Source: a virus
Virus record (IMG/VR): IMGVR_UViG_3300043353_000009
Location: 1 to 41,703 of that record
Strand: one strand, 5' to 3'
Length of the DNA stretch: 41,703 nucleotides
In this document: piece by piece, positions 38,189 through 41,703 of the stretch
Position numbering within the stretch: position 1 is the first letter of the stretch
How the letters are laid out: every line of letters begins with the position of its first letter
Made by a program: the position numbers and the translations under genes
Notes under the pieces: model-generated
What the model was told of the DNA's origin: nothing
Databases searched by the model: none
The model's input: only the letters and a program-made list of their open reading frames with translations

Positions 38189-40476
38189 CAGATCGGCCCC
38201 CCGATGCCATTTGCCTTCTGTTGCGCGGCCATCTGCGCCGCGGCGGTCTTGTTGCTGTGGTCCTGCTGCTTCAGGGACATCGCCATCTGCGCCTTCTCGC
38301 GGTCGAGGTCCATTTTCTGCTGGTTCTCCAGCATCTGCGACTGGTGCGCCTCGCGGTTCTCCATCAGCTTCTGGTTCTGGACCTGCAGCTTGACGTCGCC
38401 GTCCTGCTGCTTGGACTGCAGCTGCGCCTGCGCGATATCGCGATCGTTCTGCAGCTCCATCTTTTTGTGTTCGTCTTTCTGCAGCAGCTCCGAGGCCTTC
38501 AGTTTGGCGTCCATTGCGTTCTTGTCGGCGATGGTCTTCTGCTTCATCTGCTCGATCTGAACCGCGACCTTGTTCGACGCCGTGGTCGGGTCGTCGCCCT
38601 GCGGCTGGTCAGACTTCAGCTTCATCTGCTCGATCAGCTCGTCGATCGCGCCATCCAGCGAGCGGCCGGCGCGGAACGGCGCCGTGGCAAATTTCAGGAT
38701 CTCACCGCAGAACGGCGCGGTCTTGGGGTCGCCTTGGATCATGGTCGACAGCTGCGGCAGCAGTTGGCCGAGCACGCCGACGAACTCGGTGCGGCGCTGC
38801 TTCTCGGCGTTCTCATCCGCCATGATGGTGCTGTCGGTTTCGATGTCGAGCACGAAAGACTTGGCGCGGTTGTCGCCCAAGAACTTCAGCACCTGCTCTA
38901 TCGTCGGCTCCTCCTGCATCTTCTGCAGCTTCTGCATGCCCGCGGCCATCTGCTGCTGCATCTGCTGGACCTGCGCCGGGTCTTGCTGCGCCTGCGGGCT
39001 CTGCATCATCTGCTGGCCCTGCTGCAGCATCTGCTGGATCTGCTGCATCTTCTGCTGCTGCATCTTCTGCGTCGGCAGCTGGGTCTGGCTCATCTCGATC
39101 ATGGTGACGCCGTCGAACTTCTCGGTGATGATATCGGAGGTTATTTCCACCAAGTCACGCGCAAGTCGCGCCATCTCCTGCTGCTTGTCGCGTATTCGCG
39201 TCGAGCCGTACTGCGTCTTCAGCTGCTGCGCGCCGAGCGTTTCGTTCGGATCTGTCGCTCCGCGCATGATGTCGGAGAGGCCCATGATCTGGTAGATGTC
39301 GTCGATCACCTGCTTGCGCAGCGAGACCAGCGCGGTGATCGTGGTCGCGATCATGTCGATCGGGAGCCAGATGATGACGTCCTTGGTGCCGCCAAACGCC
39401 GCCCAGTTGCTGATCGGGACCAGCATGCGGCCGGCGGTCTTGGTTTGCACGGCGGCTTGAATGGCGTCGGCCAGTTCAGCTCCACCAGCAGGATAAAATC
39501 CTTTCGCCTCGATCGCGTCACTGAGCGCGTGTATGCGCCCCGTCAGCAGGTTGACCTCCTCGAGCTGGTCGCGGTACTGCAGCACGTCGGGCACCGGGAT
39601 CAGGGAGCCACGCTGCACTGTGCCGTAGACCGGCGGCGGGCAGGGGAAGAAATTCTGCAGGTCCAGATGCGGGTCGTCCTCGTCGAGGATGTCCTCGCAG
39701 CCGTGGGCGACCCACAGCACGCGGCGCGAGCCCTTGTGCCAGATCTCCCAGAACTTGGCGCGTTCGCGATTGTCGGCGCCGCCGATGTTCTTGGCCTCCT
39801 TGTCGACGCGGTACTCGGCCTCCTGATAGGCGTCGCCTGAGTGCTTGCGAAAGCGTTTACGCGCCTCAGAGCGCGTCAGGTAGCTGGCCGCGGCTACCCA
39901 CGTCACCTCGCGCCAGTTGCGCGATACACTGTGCAGGAAGTCGCGTCGTCCCTTGAAGTCGATGCATACCTTTTCGTGGGCATAGGCGCTCTCGCCCTTG
40001 GCGTTCTCGTAGCGGGACCAATCTCCGCTCTCGTAGCGGCACCAAGCCACGCCTCTGCTGTTCATGGACAGGTCGTCGCGAACCAGCAGCATCAGGTCGT
40101 TGATGCGCGTCAGGTCGAACGCCACGACGCAGCAACGCTCCATCACCTCGGACGCGGCCTGATAGACGGGTCTCCTGTCCTTGAACTTGGGCACGACGAC
40201 GGGGATCGGCGGCTTGGCGTAGATGCTCGGCTTCAAGACCTCGCAGTTGGCCCAGAACATCTGAAATTCTTTGTCGCGGACCATGCCAGACAGCCGCTCG
40301 AGGCTGGCGTATTGGCGGTCGATCTTGTCGCAGTGGATGTTCCAGCTCTCGAAGGCGTCCTCGCTTTCGAGCAACAGGTTTAGCCACGCCTTGGCAGACT
40401 TCGGCTCGACTGAAGGATTGTATTCCTCGTCGTCGGTGCGGAGGTCGTCCTCGACTGGCTTGTCACTCTCAGCCAT
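38188..40476 (-). CDS. Portal protein
   Basis: A 762-residue portal. The N-terminal half (for example WLNLLLESEDAFESWNIHCD, FWANCEVLKPSIYAKPPIPV and VVAFDLTRINDLMLLVRDDL) matches podovirus portals of the P22-like class. Residues about 490-560 are an extraordinary Gln/Met-rich helix (QQQKMQQIQQMLQQGQQMMQ and following), and a long charged coiled coil ends the protein. P22-type portals have such a C-terminal barrel inside the head that senses packing. The portal is the DNA entry and exit channel and docks TerL and the adaptor. It overlaps the upstream gene by 8 bp. Confidence 0.9.
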   Translation of the reverse strand: MAESDKPVEDDLRTDDEEYNPSVEPKSAKAWLNLLLESEDAFESWNIHCDKIDRQYASLERLSGMVRDKEFQMFWANCEVLKPSIYAKPPIPVVVPKFKDRRPVYQAASEVMERCCVVAFDLTRINDLMLLVRDDLSMNSRGVAWCRYESGDWSRYENAKGESAYAHEKVCIDFKGRRDFLHSVSRNWREVTWVAAASYLTRSEARKRFRKHSGDAYQEAEYRVDKEAKNIGGADNRERAKFWEIWHKGSRRVLWVAHGCEDILDEDDPHLDLQNFFPCPPPVYGTVQRGSLIPVPDVLQYRDQLEEVNLLTGRIHALSDAIEAKGFYPAGGAELADAIQAAVQTKTAGRMLVPISNWAAFGGTKDVIIWLPIDMIATTITALVSLRKQVIDDIYQIMGLSDIMRGATDPNETLGAQQLKTQYGSTRIRDKQQEMARLARDLVEITSDIITEKFDGVTMIEMSQTQLPTQKMQQQKMQQIQQMLQQGQQMMQSPQAQQDPAQVQQMQQQMAAGMQKLQKMQEEPTIEQVLKFLGDNRAKSFVLDIETDSTIMADENAEKQRRTEFVGVLGQLLPQLSTMIQGDPKTAPFCGEILKFATAPFRAGRSLDGAIDELIEQMKLKSDQPQGDDPTTASNKVAVQIEQMKQKTIADKNAMDAKLKASELLQKDEHKKMELQNDRDIAQAQLQSKQQDGDVKLQVQNQKLMENREAHQSQMLENQQKMDLDREKAQMAMSLKQQDHSNKTAAAQMAAQQKANGIGGPI

Positions 40477-40723
40477 CTACCACCTTCACGTTAGCCTGCG
40501 CGTTGTAGGCGTTCGCCTGCTGCTGATTTTGATTGTACTGAGCGCGGGCCATCTTTTCCAGCGGGTTCAGTGCGTCCTTGATGGTCAGGCACGCTTCATT
40601 CACGCGCCCGCCGTTGACGCCGTACAGCATCGCGATGTCCTGCTGATCGATCATCCGCACGTAGTGCATGAACGCCGCGGTGATCTTCTCCTCGAATGTC
40701 AGTGCTGTCTTACGTTCAGCCAT
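40469..40723 (-). CDS. Small HTH-like protein near the packaging genes
   Basis: An 84-residue protein. The segment MIDQQDIAMLYGVNGGRVNE has the spacing of a helix-turn-helix, and the C-terminus is Gln/Asn-rich (QYNQNQQQANAYNAQANVKV). A DNA-binding function is possible and it could be an additional small-terminase candidate, but the gene next to TerL's start is the better one. Overlaps the portal start by 8 bp and the 84-residue neighbour by 8 bp. Confidence 0.7.
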   Translation of the reverse strand: MAERKTALTFEEKITAAFMHYVRMIDQQDIAMLYGVNGGRVNEACLTIKDALNPLEKMARAQYNQNQQQANAYNAQANVKVVDG

Positions 40724-40970
40724 TGCGCTTTGCCTCCAAGCGATCGAGCCGCCAGTTCCAGTATCTCATGACGTGATCGTTCTGCTGCATGTCCGACGCC
40801 GGCGGCAGCGGCGCCAGATCCCACTTCGGACCCGGAGCCTGCACGGGCGCTGTCGGCGGCGTCACCGTCAGCTCAAAGCCGTCGTACCATATCGGCTCGA
40901 ACAGGGGATCTCGATCGGCCGGACCGCGACTGAACTCCAGCGTGCGCTTGTGCGTGCGGTTCAGCTTCAT
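40716..40970 (-). CDS. Small hypothetical protein after terminase
   Basis: An 84-residue protein. ATG 40970 overlaps the TerL stop as ATGA. The N-terminus is basic (KLNRTHKRTLEFSRG), followed by a Pro-rich stretch and a C-terminal helix rich in Trp, Arg and Asp (MRYWNWRLDRLEAKRNG). No family recognised. It is translationally coupled to TerL and the HTH-like gene, so a packaging accessory is possible. Confidence 0.72.
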   Translation of the reverse strand: MKLNRTHKRTLEFSRGPADRDPLFEPIWYDGFELTVTPPTAPVQAPGPKWDLAPLPPASDMQQNDHVMRYWNWRLDRLEAKRNG

Positions 40971-41703
40971 AGCCGGATGCCTCGGCGTTGTTCGCTCGGC
41001 GGCGGGATCACCCAGCCCGTCTGCTTCGGCAGCTTGACGACGCGCGGCGGCGCCGGCTTGTAGCTCATCGCCAGATATCGAAAAGCGTCAGCTGGGTGGC
41101 TGGTCCAGTCGTGCAGCGCGGTTGGCTTGAAGCATTTCTTCTCGTCGTCCCACTCGCGCCGGTACTGCTCAAGGGCCGCGAGGCCGGTTTCACACCGTGG
41201 GTGGAATATACAAAGCGGCAGCATTCGCCTGACAGCATTGATGCCGTCCTCGACAGTAGACAGTGGTACCAGCAAGGGTGCCAGTCCGAGGCCGGCCATG
41301 GTCTCGACGCGGGTTCGTCCACTGCCCCACTCCTTCACCTTGGCGTCGTGCGGCACGTAGTCGTTGCCGCGCATCCAGCCGCGCTCCGCGTAGATCTTGA
41401 ACAGCTCGTCGCGGTACCACTCGACGCCGACGCCGTTGCCGACGATGTGGTCGAGGATGACGATCTGCCCGCCCTGTGCCTGATACGCCCAGATGCTCGT
41501 GCTGTCCGTGACGCCCAGATCCCAAGCGCAATGCACCGGCCGATCGGCTATCGCCTCGACCTCGGCGATGACGCGTCCCTCGGAGCGCACCAGCGCCATC
41601 TCGGAGGCGTAGAAGCTGCCGGGGATGGCCGCGTTGAAGCTGCACTCGTATTCCTGCTCGTAAGACGCACGCCCGACGTCTGCGCCGTACAGCGCCTGAT
41701 ACT
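40967..41703 (-). CDS. Terminase large subunit, C-terminal nuclease part (continues at position 755-1)
   Basis: Nuclease half of the 454-residue TerL. The first acidic motif is WDLGVTDST with D271 and D276, the middle strand is GQIVILD with D294, and the last motif is SHPADAFRYL with D415, together the RNase H-like metal site of terminase nucleases. It cuts the concatemer before and after packaging. The first 127 bases shown here (41577-41703) duplicate 1-127. The frame continues through the junction into the ATPase half without interruption, so the whole gene is intact on the circle. Confidence 0.93.
   Translation of the reverse strand, partial: YQALYGADVGRASYEQEYECSFNAAIPGSFYASEMALVRSEGRVIAEVEAIADRPVHCAWDLGVTDSTSIWAYQAQGGQIVILDHIVGNGVGVEWYRDELFKIYAERGWMRGNDYVPHDAKVKEWGSGRTRVETMAGLGLAPLLVPLSTVEDGINAVRRMLPLCIFHPRCETGLAALEQYRREWDDEKKCFKPTALHDWTSHPADAFRYLAMSYKPAPPRVVKLPKQTGWVIPPPSEQRRGIRL
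41577..41703. repeat. Right copy of 127-bp terminal overlap
   Basis: Identical to 1-127. See the left copy for interpretation. Removing one copy gives a circle of 41,576 bp. Confidence 0.93.

Noticed and set aside
1-41703. tRNA, rRNA and CRISPR arrays
   Set aside because: No tRNA cloverleaf or regularly spaced repeat-spacer pattern was noticed by eye on either strand; a tRNAscan-type search was not possible.
1-41703. Integrase and attachment site
   Set aside because: No tyrosine or serine recombinase motifs seen among the translated genes, so I do not claim a temperate phage despite the regulator switch.
41577-41703. 127-bp repeat as a true phage terminal repeat
   Set aside because: It lies within the TerL gene and equals a common k-mer size; an assembly overlap explains it more simply.

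Overview
The window is a complete, circularly closing genome of a tailed bacteriophage with a strongly GC-rich sequence. Bases 1-127 recur exactly at 41577-41703, so the contig closes into a circle of 41,576 bp, and the large terminase gene runs across the junction. Head genes (terminase, portal, scaffold, major capsid protein), a short-tail gene set, and the lack of a tape-measure, sheath or tail-tube gene suggest a podovirus-like virion. No RNA polymerase, integrase or tRNA gene was recognised, so transcription probably relies on host polymerase. An alphaproteobacterial host (Rhizobiales-like or a relative) is suggested by a GcrA-family regulator, a PEP-CTERM protein with an alphaproteobacterial-style sorting signal and small secreted proteins of a type common in that class. 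This host assignment is inference.

Layout. (1) 999-1217, 752-997 and 755-1, continuing through the junction from 41576 down to 14505, is one very long minus-strand late operon: coiled-coil protein, small and large terminase, two small proteins, portal, accessory virion proteins including a GH74-like beta-propeller, scaffold, major capsid protein, head-tail adaptor, tail/propeller protein, repeat proteins, GNAT enzyme, S74-chaperone protein, two large probable ejection proteins (one with a lytic-transglycosylase-like domain), tail fibre, glycine-rich adhesin, and two membrane proteins that may form the lysis module. (2) 1307-2330 is a control region: an HTH regulator on minus and two small early genes on plus, separated by divergent sigma70-like promoters carrying TGTCA/TGACA repeats. 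(3) 2384-5366 minus holds a small gene, an AT-rich repeat region that could be an origin, a primase-helicase and a VRR-NUC nuclease. (4) 5419-11265 plus is the replication operon: DUF2800/Cas4-like nuclease, an unknown protein in the position often held by a ssDNA-binding protein, family A DNA polymerase, a small protein and an SNF2 helicase. (5) 11330-13599 minus is an accessory operon: coiled-coil proteins, a zinc-ribbon protein, the GcrA-like regulator, a PEP-CTERM secreted protein and a tiny membrane peptide. (6) 13706-14533 plus is a run of four small genes with two promoters, one resembling the early promoter at 1658.

The genes fit a virulent or pseudo-temperate phage that replicates with its own polymerase, primase-helicase and nucleases, borrows host RNA polymerase, and may influence host transcription through GcrA and the host envelope through the exosortase pathway. 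The most unusual items are the phage-borne PEP-CTERM protein, the GH74-like virion propeller that keeps both catalytic aspartate positions, the virion protein with four DPGSSWYD repeats, and a promoter/leader pair shared between the early block and the 13.7-14.0 kb block.
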